This document shows, piece after piece, positions 27,156-35,744 of a stretch of DNA of 38,247 bases (its first letter is position 1; every line of letters begins with the position of its first letter). Source of the stretch: Myxococcales bacterium (GTDB taxonomy: Bacteria > Myxococcota_A > Bradymonadia > UBA7976 > UBA1532); assembly GCA_020633555.1 (NCBI GenBank), contig JACKDL010000047.1:1-38247 (forward strand), in the 5' to 3' direction. The translations under genes and the position numbers were made by a program. The notes below the pieces were generated by a model, which was not told where the DNA came from, made no database searches, and saw nothing but the letters and a program-made list of their open reading frames with translations.

Positions 27156-27824
27156 GTGACCAACACGACGTTGCCCCCGGGGGCGCTGCTGACGCTGGCC
27201 GCGCTGGTGCCGCTGATGTTCGCTGAGCGGCGCGAGTCCACGGTGGGCCGCCTTCTGAGCAAGCCGGTGGCCAGCGCCGGGTTCCTGTGGGCCGCGCACA
27301 CCTTCGGCGCCTTCGAGACCCTGCCGGGCCGGGCCATCTTCGTGGGGCTGTGCCTGTCCTACGTAGGCGACGTGGCGCTCATCTTCAGCCAGCGGGCGCC
27401 TTTCCTGCTCGGGCTGGTGAGCTTCCTGCTGGGGCACGTGGCCTACAGCGTCGCGGCGGTCATGCACGGCGTGGAGTGGCTGTGGGTGGCGGGCGCTGCG
27501 GCGCTGCTCGTGCCCTACAGCGCACTCATCTATATGGATCTGCGACCAAAATTGCCCGACGACATGCTGATCCCGGTGGTGGCCTACATGGTGGTCATCT
27601 CGGCGATGGTTACCCTGACGCTGGGAGCCGCCGGCGCTGAGACGGCCCTGGTCGTCTTCGCCCTGGGAGCCTTCCTGTTCTTCCTGAGCGACATCTCGGT
27701 GGCGCTCGACCGCTTCGGCGGCGCCGGGTTCGGCAACCGGGCCCTGGGCCTGCCGCTGTACTATGTGGCGCAGCTCGTCATGGCCGCGGTGTGCGGGCTG
27801 TTCCTGCCCGGGGCCGGCGCGTGA
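27156..27824 (+). CDS. YhhN/TMEM86-family membrane protein (lysoplasmalogenase-like)
   Basis: A 222-residue inner-membrane protein with about eight transmembrane helices. The family hallmarks are present: SKPVASAGFLWAA in the first loop, LCLSYVGDVALIF with a conserved Asp, SFLLGHVAYSVA, and FFLSDISVALDRF near the C-terminus, followed by PLYYVAQLVMA. YhhN/TMEM86 proteins hydrolyse the vinyl-ether bond of lysoplasmalogens (shown for animal TMEM86B and a Legionella homologue). Since many myxobacteria make ether lipids, this role is plausible here but inferred. The GTG at 27156 follows GGGAGGG. Its TGA overlaps the GTG of the next small gene (GTGA), so the two are coupled. Confidence 0.88.
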   Translation: MTNTTLPPGALLTLAALVPLMFAERRESTVGRLLSKPVASAGFLWAAHTFGAFETLPGRAIFVGLCLSYVGDVALIFSQRAPFLLGLVSFLLGHVAYSVAAVMHGVEWLWVAGAAALLVPYSALIYMDLRPKLPDDMLIPVVAYMVVISAMVTLTLGAAGAETALVVFALGAFLFFLSDISVALDRFGGAGFGNRALGLPLYYVAQLVMAAVCGLFLPGAGA

Positions 27825-28096
27825 GTCGCACCGCCGGGCTCACCGCGATCCCCGATCCCGAGCTGGCCCGCCTGTTCCGCCTGAGCGTGCGCGGCGAGCT
27901 GCCCGATCCCATCGAGCGCAAGGCCCTGCTGCTGCGCGGGTTCAACCAGCTCGCCGATCACGCCGAGGTGCTCCACGGGCTCTCGGCCCCCGCGGTGCAG
28001 GCCGTGCTGAAGGCGGTGATCGCCGAGCGAAAGGCCGTGGCGCAGAAGCTGAAGCTGCTGGAGCAGCTCAAGCGCCAGGTGTCAGGGGGCGAGTGA
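27821..28096 (+). CDS. small hypothetical protein coupled to the YhhN-family gene
   Basis: 91 residues, soluble, predicted all-helical, with no signal peptide or Cys. The N-terminal part has IPDPELARLFRLSVRGELPDPIERKALL and the C-terminal part a Lys-rich amphipathic helix (KAVAQKLKLLEQLKRQ) that could be a short coiled coil. It is not recognised. The start is the GTG at 27821, overlapping the stop of the upstream gene by 4 bp, good evidence that it is translated. Its last 15 bp overlap the end of the convergent M50-like gene. Function unknown. Confidence 0.65.
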   Translation: MSRTAGLTAIPDPELARLFRLSVRGELPDPIERKALLLRGFNQLADHAEVLHGLSAPAVQAVLKAVIAERKAVAQKLKLLEQLKRQVSGGE

Positions 28097-28858
28097 GGCC
28101 TTCGAGGCCTGCGAGCCCTTCATCCCCGCCGCGCCCCCACCCACGCCCTTGAAGAACAAGCGCAGGCCCAGCAGCAACACCGCCACCGAGAAGGCGCCGC
28201 AGAGGGCGCCCCAGAACCAGTAGGGCAGGAACAGGGCGTCGGCCATCTGCGCCACGTCGCTGGGCATGGGCCCCGCCGAGGTGTTCGCCACGTCGGTGAA
28301 CAGGTAGTCGCCCCGGCTGAACACCGACAGCGCGAGCTGCACCGCCACGAACACCACGGTGACCTGCGACACCCACGGCTTCGCCTTGAAGGCGATGGCC
28401 AGCAGCGCTGCCGCCACCGCCGCCACGAACACGACGCCGAACAGATTGCGGACCACCAGGATCAAGGCCAGCGTGAGCACGCCGCCGAAGAACATGAGCC
28501 CGCCGCGCGAGGTCTTCTCCTCGCGGCCCAGCCAGAAGCCCAGGCCCGCCACCAAGGCCGGCCCCACCAGGCCGCCCGCCGAGATGAACGCCCGGTCGAA
28601 GCGGCTGGGCAGCCCGGCCCAGGTGGCCACGCCCGAGCCGTTCGCCCACATCTCGAACTTGCGGAACTCGTGCCCCATGAGGACCGCCGCGACGCCGTGC
28701 CCCAGCTCGTGGGCCAGGGTGCTCAGCCACATCAGCGGCCGCCCGATGAGGTGCCCGTACGGCACGAAGTACAGTGCGATGGTCACCAACACGCTGAGCG
28801 CGAGGAACACCCGCGCCCGCTGGATCGAGGTCATGGACGTCGTCGTCGGTTCGCTCAC
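28082..28858 (-). CDS. M50-like integral membrane zinc metalloprotease
   Basis: A 258-residue protein with about six to seven transmembrane helices. The zinc motif HELGHG (50-55) sits in a membrane helix (LSTLAHELGHGVAAVLMG), and a following AFISAGGLVGPALVAGLGF (roughly 90-108) matches the Gly-rich hairpin seen after the HExxH helix in M50B-type proteases. A clear NPDG-type third-ligand motif was not found, so this may be a distant member. The GTG at 28858 is chosen for its ribosome-binding site GGGAGGG; the Met at residue 9 has none. It is 58 bp downstream of a lipoprotein gene in the same direction, so they may be co-transcribed. Substrate unknown. Confidence 0.8.
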   Translation of the reverse strand: MSEPTTTSMTSIQRARVFLALSVLVTIALYFVPYGHLIGRPLMWLSTLAHELGHGVAAVLMGHEFRKFEMWANGSGVATWAGLPSRFDRAFISAGGLVGPALVAGLGFWLGREEKTSRGGLMFFGGVLTLALILVVRNLFGVVFVAAVAAALLAIAFKAKPWVSQVTVVFVAVQLALSVFSRGDYLFTDVANTSAGPMPSDVAQMADALFLPYWFWGALCGAFSVAVLLLGLRLFFKGVGGGAAGMKGSQASKASLAP

Positions 28859-28880
28859 CCGGTGCCCTCCCGGCGACGCC

Positions 28881-28898
28881 TCACTTGAGTATTCACTT
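28881..28898. repeat. direct repeat TCACTT-N6-TCACTT upstream of the M50-like gene
   Basis: TCACTT occurs at 28881-28886 and 28893-28898, 12 bp apart start to start, within the most AT-rich stretch of the area (about 28881-28918), between the lipoprotein stop and the GTG of the M50-like gene. It could be an activator or repressor half-site pair or part of a promoter; no further support. Confidence 0.25.
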
Positions 28899-28916
28899 CG
28901 ATAACCTCTTGCTGAA

Positions 28917-29993
28917 TCACGGGGCCTCCGGGTTGGTGCAGCGATAGAAGTGGACCGGCGGCGGATCCGTGCTGCCGCGCACCTCGCTGACGGTCCAGAA
29001 GCTGCGCCCGTCCTCGGCGAAGCCCACCGCTTCGCCCTGCTGTTCCGAGAGCGGCCCACGCGCCGCCGTCCGCCCTGCCACAGCCCCCAGATCCGCGGGC
29101 GTCTGCTCCTCGGCCAGATCATAGGCGGTGGTGGCGGTGTAGGTGCGCACCAGCACCTGGCGGCCGTCGGGGCTGAGATCCGCGCCGGTCACCAGCAGCC
29201 CCGGGGCCGTGATGGACCCTACCGTCGTCAGCACCACCGGTACCTCATCGGCGAAGGGGCCACGCCCCTCGAAGATTCGGGACTGCCCCTCGGCCGCCCC
29301 CTTCTCGATGATCCAGAAGGCCTCGCCGTCAGGGGCCACCAGGAGCGCCTCGGCGTCCACCGGCCCCTCGGGGTACTGCAGCGGCAGGGTCAGCCGGGGC
29401 AGCACGGGGCCGGGCCGATCACCCGGCGGCGGCTCGGGCACCACCAGCAGGCGGGCGTTCTGACGGACCTGATTGTTGTCGCCGATGTCGCCCACCCACA
29501 GGCAGGGCGCGCCGTCCCCAGGGCACGGCGCCGCGGCCAGATCCTCGAAGTCCACCGCGTCGACGCCCACCATGCGCCAGCGCCCCAGCGCGGCCCCATC
29601 GGCGGTAGCCAGCGCGTAGAGCACCGCGGCGTCGCCCGAGTCGTTGTGCAACCACAGGCGGCTGGGATCGGCCCGACCCACCACCACCCCCGAGGCCTCC
29701 AAGAGGTTGGCGTCGCCCGCTGACCCCACCGAAGCCGGCGCGGCCCAGGCCTGGCAAGGCCCGCTCGGGTCGCCGCCCAGGTCGGTGCCCCCGGTGTCCC
29801 GGGAGCCCCCGTCGACGGGCGGCCCGTCGTCCTGGGTCGCGGCGTCATCGGCGGCCGCGTCGGCGCCCCCGTCCTGAGGCGCCGCGTCCAGGGTGGACCC
29901 GCCGTCGGGGCGCACGCTGCCAGCGCCGCTCCCACCGCCACTGCACGCCGCACAGGCGACCAAAAGCGCCGCCAACAGCCACCCTCTGCTCAC
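28917..29993 (-). CDS. lipoprotein with Asp/Gly/Ala-rich tether and beta-propeller-like domain
   Basis: A 358-residue exported lipoprotein. The GTG at 29993 follows GAGGTTGCAGC and starts a signal peptide ending VACAAC, making Cys17 the likely lipid anchor. Residues 18-80 are Gly/Asp/Ala-rich low complexity. The remaining domain has a phrase typical of a secreted beta-propeller family: LWVGDIGDNNQVRQNARLL followed by EP, then DAEALLVAPDGEAFWIIEKG and ADLSPDGRQVLVRTYT, which read as successive blades. I know of no defined activity for this family. It is upstream of and in line with the M50-like protease gene and divergent from the porin operon. Confidence 0.8.
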   Translation of the reverse strand: MSRGWLLAALLVACAACSGGGSGAGSVRPDGGSTLDAAPQDGGADAAADDAATQDDGPPVDGGSRDTGGTDLGGDPSGPCQAWAAPASVGSAGDANLLEASGVVVGRADPSRLWLHNDSGDAAVLYALATADGAALGRWRMVGVDAVDFEDLAAAPCPGDGAPCLWVGDIGDNNQVRQNARLLVVPEPPPGDRPGPVLPRLTLPLQYPEGPVDAEALLVAPDGEAFWIIEKGAAEGQSRIFEGRGPFADEVPVVLTTVGSITAPGLLVTGADLSPDGRQVLVRTYTATTAYDLAEEQTPADLGAVAGRTAARGPLSEQQGEAVGFAEDGRSFWTVSEVRGSTDPPPVHFYRCTNPEAP

Positions 29994-30138
29994 GCTGCAA
30001 CCTCGATTCTGCCGAAGGGCCCGGGCCAGTGTGGCAGGCCCGCCCGGTGTCTGCTAATCAACCCTGCCCGTCCGCGCGGCGGGCCTGCGCCACCCACGAC
30101 CCGGCCCCGCCCGGTGGGGCCCTCGAAGGAGAGCGAAG

Positions 30139-31572
30139 GTGAGACGGTTCGCATGGCCCCTCGCAGCGGGCTTGGCACTGAGCCTGGCTGCTCCGGCCGC
30201 CGCTCAGGAGACCTCGACCCGCAACGCCGGCTCCGTGGTCCCCAGCGACCCCCCGCCCATCGAGACCGTCAAGGACCGCCACTGGTTCGGGTCGTACGGG
30301 CGCATCGGCTTCTTCGCCGATCCGGACGGCGCACGGGGCACGCAGCGCCAGATCGTCGCCTTCGGCCCGCGGCTGATCGAGGACAACTACCTGGAGCTGG
30401 ACTTCGGCTACATCCCCTACCGGGGCAAGGAGGCCCAGGTCCGCGCGCTGATCACCGTCAGCTTCTTCGACCAGCTCTTCCACTACGACGGCAAGGCCGA
30501 CGCCAAGATCGGCCTGCGCCAGGCCTACGTCGAGGCCGAGAAGCTGTGGGGCACGGGCGCCTTCGCCTGGGTGGGCAGCAGGTGGGTGCGCGGCAACGAC
30601 ATCTACCTGCTGAACTTCTGGCCCATGGACGAGCTGAACGTGGTGGGCTTCGGCGGCGGCTGGCGGGACGGCAGCACCGATCTGATGCTCACCTTCGCGC
30701 TGAACCGGCTCGAGAACGGCCTGCAGGTGCAGCGGGTGCCGGTGCCCAGCAACGGGTACGGTGCCCAGGAGGCCGAGCTGCTCGACCGCCAGAAGCGCCT
30801 CATCGCCGCCATGGCCGAGAAGCGCTACGGCGGCCATGACGGCCAGCTCGGCCTGAAGGTGCGCCTCTACAGCGAGCTGCACCACCTGCCCAGCGGCAAG
30901 CGGTACTACGGCGACAGCTACACCGAGTTCGAGCCCCTGCCCGACGACCTGGGCTTCGTCGCCGGCGTGCAGTTCGGCGCCTGGAACATGCCCGGGCCGG
31001 GCGGCCACCTGAACCTGTGGCTGCGCTACGCCCAGGGCCTGGCCGTGTACGACGAGCTGGGCACGCCCTTCGGGCTCAACAAGGACCGGCGCGCCGTGGA
31101 CGCCCAGGAGTTCCGCCTCGCGCTGGCCGGCAACCTGGAGCTGAAGGACGCCGCCGTGAGCCTGCAGTACGGCGGCTACGCGCGGATTTTCAAGGACGCC
31201 GACGTCAACGAAGAGGACTTCGATGACCGGCAGGAGTACGCCTTCGCGGTGCGGCCCCAGCTCAACCTGGGCATCTTCACGCCCGCGGTCGAGGCCTCGG
31301 TGCAGCTCAGCCGGCCGAACGGCCTTAACCCCCGCACCAACCAGCAGCAAGTGGCCCAGGTGACCCAGCTCGCCGTCATCCCGGCGCTGACGTTCGGGGA
31401 CCTGATCGGCAGCTACACCCGGCCGCAGCTACGCTTCATCTACGCGGTGTCGCTGCTGAACCAGGCCGCCATGGACTACTACCCCATCGACGATCCCCGC
31501 TCGGCGCAGGACCTGGCCCACTACATCGGCGTGAACGCCGAGTGGTGGTTCGGCCGGGGAGGAGGCTACTGA
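30139..31572 (+). CDS. LamB-like outer-membrane porin (probable maltodextrin porin)
   Basis: A 477-residue outer-membrane beta-barrel. The signal peptide (1 to about 22, ending AAAQ) is followed by alternating amphipathic strands and a terminal aromatic strand (IGVNAEWWFGRGGGY). Features recall the maltoporin/LamB group: the first barrel strand FGSYGRIGFFAD, the constriction-region phrase WVGSRWVRGNDIYLLNFWPMD comparable to the LamB GxRFYxRxDxHxxDF block, and late RPQLRFIYAVS followed by the C-terminal strand. Maltoporins form trimeric channels with a greasy slide for alpha-glucans. The GTG at 30139 follows AAGGAGAG. Its TGA shares one base with the next start (TGATG), coupling it to a GH13 amylase, which strongly supports an alpha-glucan substrate. 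Porin identity is good; specificity is inferred. Confidence 0.82.
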   Translation: MRRFAWPLAAGLALSLAAPAAAQETSTRNAGSVVPSDPPPIETVKDRHWFGSYGRIGFFADPDGARGTQRQIVAFGPRLIEDNYLELDFGYIPYRGKEAQVRALITVSFFDQLFHYDGKADAKIGLRQAYVEAEKLWGTGAFAWVGSRWVRGNDIYLLNFWPMDELNVVGFGGGWRDGSTDLMLTFALNRLENGLQVQRVPVPSNGYGAQEAELLDRQKRLIAAMAEKRYGGHDGQLGLKVRLYSELHHLPSGKRYYGDSYTEFEPLPDDLGFVAGVQFGAWNMPGPGGHLNLWLRYAQGLAVYDELGTPFGLNKDRRAVDAQEFRLALAGNLELKDAAVSLQYGGYARIFKDADVNEEDFDDRQEYAFAVRPQLNLGIFTPAVEASVQLSRPNGLNPRTNQQQVAQVTQLAVIPALTFGDLIGSYTRPQLRFIYAVSLLNQAAMDYYPIDDPRSAQDLAHYIGVNAEWWFGRGGGY

Positions 31573-33557
31573 TGCGCGCGCTGCTGATGCCTGTCTCGGT
31601 GGCCTTGGCCCTGGCCACCCTCACCGTGCCGAGCTGCGTCGAGGTGGACGTCACCATGGATCACCAGACCCTGGTGGTCGACTGGCGTGACGAGATCATC
31701 TACCAGATCATGGTCGACCGCTTTGAGGACGGCGATCCCAGCAACAACTACAACGTGGACGTGCGCCGCGAGGCCAGCTACCACGGCGGCGACTGGCAGG
31801 GGATCATCGATCGGCTCGACTACATCGAGAGCCTGGGCGTGACCACCCTGTGGATCAGCCCCGTGGTGAAGAACGTCGAGGAAGACGCCGGCTTCGCCAG
31901 TTACCACGGCTACTGGACCCAGGACTTCCTGGCGGTCAACCCGCACTTCGGTGATCTGAGCAAGCTCCAGGAGCTGGTGCGTGAGGCCCACGCCCGCAAC
32001 ATCAAGGTGATCCTGGACGTGGTCACCAACCACATCGGGCAGCTCTTCTACTACGACATCAACCGCAACGGGCAGCCCGACATCGTCTTCTTCGGCGGCG
32101 GCGGGCCGGGCCACGGCAGCCAGAACCCCGATCAGGCGAGCGATCTGCGCCGGGCCAGCGAGTGGGACCCCGAGTACGATCGCCGCGGCGTGCAGGGCTT
32201 CACGGCCCTGGGCGAGAACGGCCCGGCCCCCATCGAGTGGGTCGAGATGCCCGAGATCAACCGCACGCCCCCCAACCCGCCCGAGTTCCGCGATCCGCGC
32301 TGGTACAACCGCAAGGGGCGCGTGACCGTGTGGGAGACGCCGAACAGCGCCAGCATCGCCTGCTTCGCCCAGGAGCAGTGCGACTGGTCCGACGCCTGCC
32401 TGCAGGACGGCCAGTGCGACTTCTACTGCGACCAGGGCGCCAACATCTGCAAGCCCAGCTTCGACTACGTGCGCGAGCAGGAGATCAAGGGCGACTTCCC
32501 CGGCGGGCTGAAGGACCTGGACACCAGCCGCCCGGATGTCACCAACAAGCTCATCGAGGTGTTCCAGTACTGGGTGAAGGTGGCCGACTTTGACGGCTTC
32601 CGCATCGACACCCTGAAGCACCAGGAGCACGAGTTCTTCGAGGCCTTCGCCCCCGCGCTGCGCCGCTACGCCAAGAGCCTGGGCAAGAAGAACTTCTTCA
32701 TGTTCGGTGAGGCCTTCGACGGCAACGACGAGCTGCTCGGCAGCTACACCCAGCGCGAGGGCGTCGACTCGGTGTTCTACTTCTCCTACAAGTACCGGGT
32801 GTTCGGGAACGTGTTCGGCAGCGGCGCCCCCTGCGACAAGCAGCCCTGGGAGGACGTGGCGAGCTGCGCGCCGAAGCAGGCGCAGATCATGTTCGAGGAG
32901 CGCAACGCCGATCTGAACGGCGGCCCGCGCTACTCGGCCACGCCCAAGACCGACGGCCCCACCGACGCCCAGGGCAACCCCCTGGTGCCGCAGCAGCTCC
33001 TGGTGACCTTCCTGGACAACCACGACGTGCCGCGCTTCCTGTACCAGTACCCCGACCTGGGTCGGCTGCGCAGCGCCCTGGCGCACCAGCTCACCATGGA
33101 CGGGATCCCCTGCATCTACTACGGCACCGAGCAGAACTTCGCGGGCGGGCCCGATCCCAGCAACCGCGAGGACATGTGGAGCACGGGCTTCGCGCAGGAC
33201 GGCGAGACCTTCAAGTTCGTCCAGCGGCTGACCCGGCTGCGCCAGTCCATCGCGCCGCTGCGCCGGGGCGACATGCACTTCGTGTGGGCCAGCGAGCACG
33301 TCAACGACGAGAGCGACGCGGGGATCCTGGCCTACGAGCGCCGCTACGACGGCCAGGTGGCGCTGGTGGTGCTGAACACCCACGGCGAGAAGGCCTCGGC
33401 CACCCACTTCGACAACACGGCCATGGTCACCAGCTTCCCCGCCGGGACCACGGTCACCGACGCCTTCGACGGGCAGAGCACCTTCACCGTGGGCGCCAAC
33501 GGCACCCTGGACGTCGAGGTGCCCCCGCTGGGCGTGCGGATCCTGGTCGCCCAGTGA
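31572..33557 (+). CDS. GH13 alpha-amylase-type glycosidase, predicted lipoprotein
   Basis: A 661-residue glycoside hydrolase family 13 enzyme hydrolysing alpha-1,4-glucosidic bonds. The signal peptide ends VPSC (Cys22), so it should be membrane-anchored outside the cytoplasm. The (beta/alpha)8 domain has region I DVVTNH (149-154), region II GFRIDTLKH with nucleophile Asp346, region III MFGEAF with acid/base Glu380, and region IV FLDNHD with Asp485. An unusual insertion before region II holds six Cys in 30 residues (264, 270, 276, 282, 286, 293), probably three disulfides. A beta-sandwich C-terminal domain follows. It is coupled to the porin (one-base overlap) and followed 13 bp later by a second GH13 gene. 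Family and catalytic residues are certain; exact products (amylase, neopullulanase or maltogenic) are not. Confidence 0.93.
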   Translation: MRALLMPVSVALALATLTVPSCVEVDVTMDHQTLVVDWRDEIIYQIMVDRFEDGDPSNNYNVDVRREASYHGGDWQGIIDRLDYIESLGVTTLWISPVVKNVEEDAGFASYHGYWTQDFLAVNPHFGDLSKLQELVREAHARNIKVILDVVTNHIGQLFYYDINRNGQPDIVFFGGGGPGHGSQNPDQASDLRRASEWDPEYDRRGVQGFTALGENGPAPIEWVEMPEINRTPPNPPEFRDPRWYNRKGRVTVWETPNSASIACFAQEQCDWSDACLQDGQCDFYCDQGANICKPSFDYVREQEIKGDFPGGLKDLDTSRPDVTNKLIEVFQYWVKVADFDGFRIDTLKHQEHEFFEAFAPALRRYAKSLGKKNFFMFGEAFDGNDELLGSYTQREGVDSVFYFSYKYRVFGNVFGSGAPCDKQPWEDVASCAPKQAQIMFEERNADLNGGPRYSATPKTDGPTDAQGNPLVPQQLLVTFLDNHDVPRFLYQYPDLGRLRSALAHQLTMDGIPCIYYGTEQNFAGGPDPSNREDMWSTGFAQDGETFKFVQRLTRLRQSIAPLRRGDMHFVWASEHVNDESDAGILAYERRYDGQVALVVLNTHGEKASATHFDNTAMVTSFPAGTTVTDAFDGQSTFTVGANGTLDVEVPPLGVRILVAQ

Positions 33558-33570
33558 CCCCGGTCGCGCC

Positions 33571-35742
33571 GTGATCCACCGGGCCGGGCTCGCCCTGGCC
33601 ATGGGCCTGTTGATCGCCGCGCCGGGCTGCGACGACGGCCCCGCGCCGACGACCTCTCCCCTCGCCCTGCGCACCTGCAGGCTGAACGTACGCTTCACCC
33701 ACCGCGGCGTGCCGGGCCTCATCGGCGTCAGCGGCGACTTCAACGGGTTTGACGCCGCCGTGGATCCGCTGGTGCGGGTCGAGGGCGACACGTGGGCGGC
33801 CACCGTGGCGCTCACGCCCGGAGAGCACCGCTACCGCATCGAGGTGGACGGCCGGCCCTTCCCCGATCCCGCGAACCCGCTGGAGGTGCGGCACCGGGGC
33901 GAGACGTACTCGCGGATTGTGGTGCCGGACTGCACCCGGCCGGCCTTCACCCTGAGCGAGCGCCGCCACGAGGGCGGCCCGGTGTACGCCCTGACCTTGC
34001 AACGGGTGGACGCCGCCGTGGGCCTGGACGCCGCCAGCGTGGCGGCCACCGTGGACGGGGATCCCGTGGCGGTCGAGGTGCAGGGTGACACCGTGCGGTT
34101 CGACGCCCGCAGCCTGCCGCGGGGCAAGCACGGGTTCCGGCTGACGGCGCGGGACACCGCTGGCCGCGAAGCCGAGCCGCTGGAGGCCCCCTTCTGGGTC
34201 GAGCCCGAGCTGTTCCGCTGGGAGGATGCGGTCGTCTACCAGGTGTTCACCGACCGCTTCGCCCCCGCCGAGCGCGACTTCGGGCCCGCCGACCGGGTGC
34301 GGCCCATCGGCGCCCGCCTGGGCGGCCACCTGGACGGGGTGCGCCGCAAGCTGCGGGACGGCTACTTCGCGCGGCTGGGCATCAACGTGCTGTGGATCTC
34401 GCCCATGTACCTGAACCCGGACGGGATCTGGACGGGGGTCGAAGGCGGCGAGCCCCGCTACGAGAGCTACCACGGCTACTGGCCCATTCAGCCCCGGCGG
34501 CTGGATCCGCGCTTCGGCGACGCCGCGGTGCTCGAGGGGCTGATCGCAGAGGCCCACGCCCAGGGCATCCGGGTGCTGCTGGACGTGGTGCTGAACCATG
34601 TGCACGCGGCCCACCCCTACTACGCGGCGCACCCGGCCTGGTTCACGCCGCCCGGCTGCTACTGCGGCCAGGCCGACTGCTCGTGGGCTGCGCGCATCGA
34701 GACCTGCTGGTTCACCCCCTACCTGCCCGACGTGGCCTGGCAGGACGCCGCCACGCTGACGACCCAGGTGGACGACGCCCTGTGGTGGATTGAGCGCTTT
34801 GGCTTCGACGGGCTGCGGGTGGACGCCGTGCCCATGATGCCGCGGTTCGTGACCCGGGCGCTCACCGAGCGCGTGCATGCCCGCTTCGAGGGGCTGGGCA
34901 CCCGCCACTACCTGGTGGGCGAGACCTTCACCGGGCCCGGCGAGTGGTCGCGGATCCGCTGGTATCTGGGACCTGCCGGGCTCGACGGCCAGTTCGACTT
35001 CCCCCTGATGTGGGCCCTGCGCCAGGCCCTGGCGTGGGAGGCCACCCCGCTGTGGGACCTGGCCGACGCCTGGGCCACCAGCGAGGCCGCCTGGGCCGGC
35101 AGCACGGCGGTCATGGGCAACTTCGTGGGCAACCACGACGTCAGCCGCTTCATCAGCGAGGCCGCCGGGCAGCTCGACGGCGGCTTCGAGCAGGCCTGGG
35201 AGGCGCCGCCCCCCATCCCCGAATCGCCCATCGCCTACGCCCGACACCTGCTGGCCCTGACCTTCGTGTTCGGTGTCCCCGGGGCCGCCACGGTGTACCA
35301 GGGCGACGAGTACGGGCAGCCCGGGGCCAACGACCCCGACAACCGGCGGCCCATGCGGTTCGGCAGCGAGCGCACCGCGCCGGAGCAGGCCCTGTTCGAG
35401 CGCTTCAGCCGGGTGGCGCGGGCCCGGGCCTGCCTGCCCGCCCTGCGGCGGGGCGCGCTGTACCCGCTGCGCGCCGAGCGCGAGCGGCTGGCCTGGCTGC
35501 GCGATCTGGGCGACGGCGCGCCGGCGGTGGTGGCGCTGGCCCGCGATCCCGACGAGCCCCGGCTGCAGCTCGGCCTGCCCCCGGGGCACGGCATGGACGG
35601 CCGCGCCTTCGTGGACGTGCTCTCGGGCCAGCGGGTCGCCGTCGCCGGCGACGCCCTGGCGCCGCTGGCCCTGCCTGCCTACACTCCCGCGGTGCTCGTG
35701 CCCGCCGACCACCCCTGCGCCGCCGTGGCGGCAGGAGGATGA
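33571..35742 (+). CDS. GH13 glycosidase with N-terminal glycogen-binding-like domain, predicted lipoprotein
   Basis: 723 residues. The GTG start gives a lipoprotein signal ending AAPGC (Cys20). Residues about 37-115 form a CBM48/AMPK-glycogen-binding-type sandwich (GVSGDFNGFDAAVDPL, EHRYRIEVDGRPFPDPAN), then a second E-set-like domain (about 125-210), then the GH13 barrel: region I DVVLNH (338-343), region II GLRVDAVPM with nucleophile Asp418, region III LVGETF with Glu451, region IV VGNHDVSRF with Asp523. The usual Lys-His after region II is replaced by Pro-Met, so the +2 subsite differs from typical alpha-amylases. Four Cys cluster at 363-379. It lies between the first GH13 gene and a small lipoprotein gene, whose ribosome-binding site lies within its 3' end. 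The enzyme family is certain; debranching, pullulanase-like or maltogenic activity is possible. Confidence 0.9.
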   Translation: MIHRAGLALAMGLLIAAPGCDDGPAPTTSPLALRTCRLNVRFTHRGVPGLIGVSGDFNGFDAAVDPLVRVEGDTWAATVALTPGEHRYRIEVDGRPFPDPANPLEVRHRGETYSRIVVPDCTRPAFTLSERRHEGGPVYALTLQRVDAAVGLDAASVAATVDGDPVAVEVQGDTVRFDARSLPRGKHGFRLTARDTAGREAEPLEAPFWVEPELFRWEDAVVYQVFTDRFAPAERDFGPADRVRPIGARLGGHLDGVRRKLRDGYFARLGINVLWISPMYLNPDGIWTGVEGGEPRYESYHGYWPIQPRRLDPRFGDAAVLEGLIAEAHAQGIRVLLDVVLNHVHAAHPYYAAHPAWFTPPGCYCGQADCSWAARIETCWFTPYLPDVAWQDAATLTTQVDDALWWIERFGFDGLRVDAVPMMPRFVTRALTERVHARFEGLGTRHYLVGETFTGPGEWSRIRWYLGPAGLDGQFDFPLMWALRQALAWEATPLWDLADAWATSEAAWAGSTAVMGNFVGNHDVSRFISEAAGQLDGGFEQAWEAPPPIPESPIAYARHLLALTFVFGVPGAATVYQGDEYGQPGANDPDNRRPMRFGSERTAPEQALFERFSRVARARACLPALRRGALYPLRAERERLAWLRDLGDGAPAVVALARDPDEPRLQLGLPPGHGMDGRAFVDVLSGQRVAVAGDALAPLALPAYTPAVLVPADHPCAAVAAGG

Positions 35743-35744
35743 CG

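Noticed and set aside
30103..30121. GGCCCC/GGGGCC hairpin upstream of the porin start considered as a riboswitch or attenuator
   Set aside because: Only a 6-bp stem with a 7-nt loop in very GC-rich DNA; no conserved aptamer pattern.
31566..33815. A 749-codon minus-strand open frame opposite the first GH13 gene
   Set aside because: The GH13 catalytic regions on the plus strand settle the coding strand.
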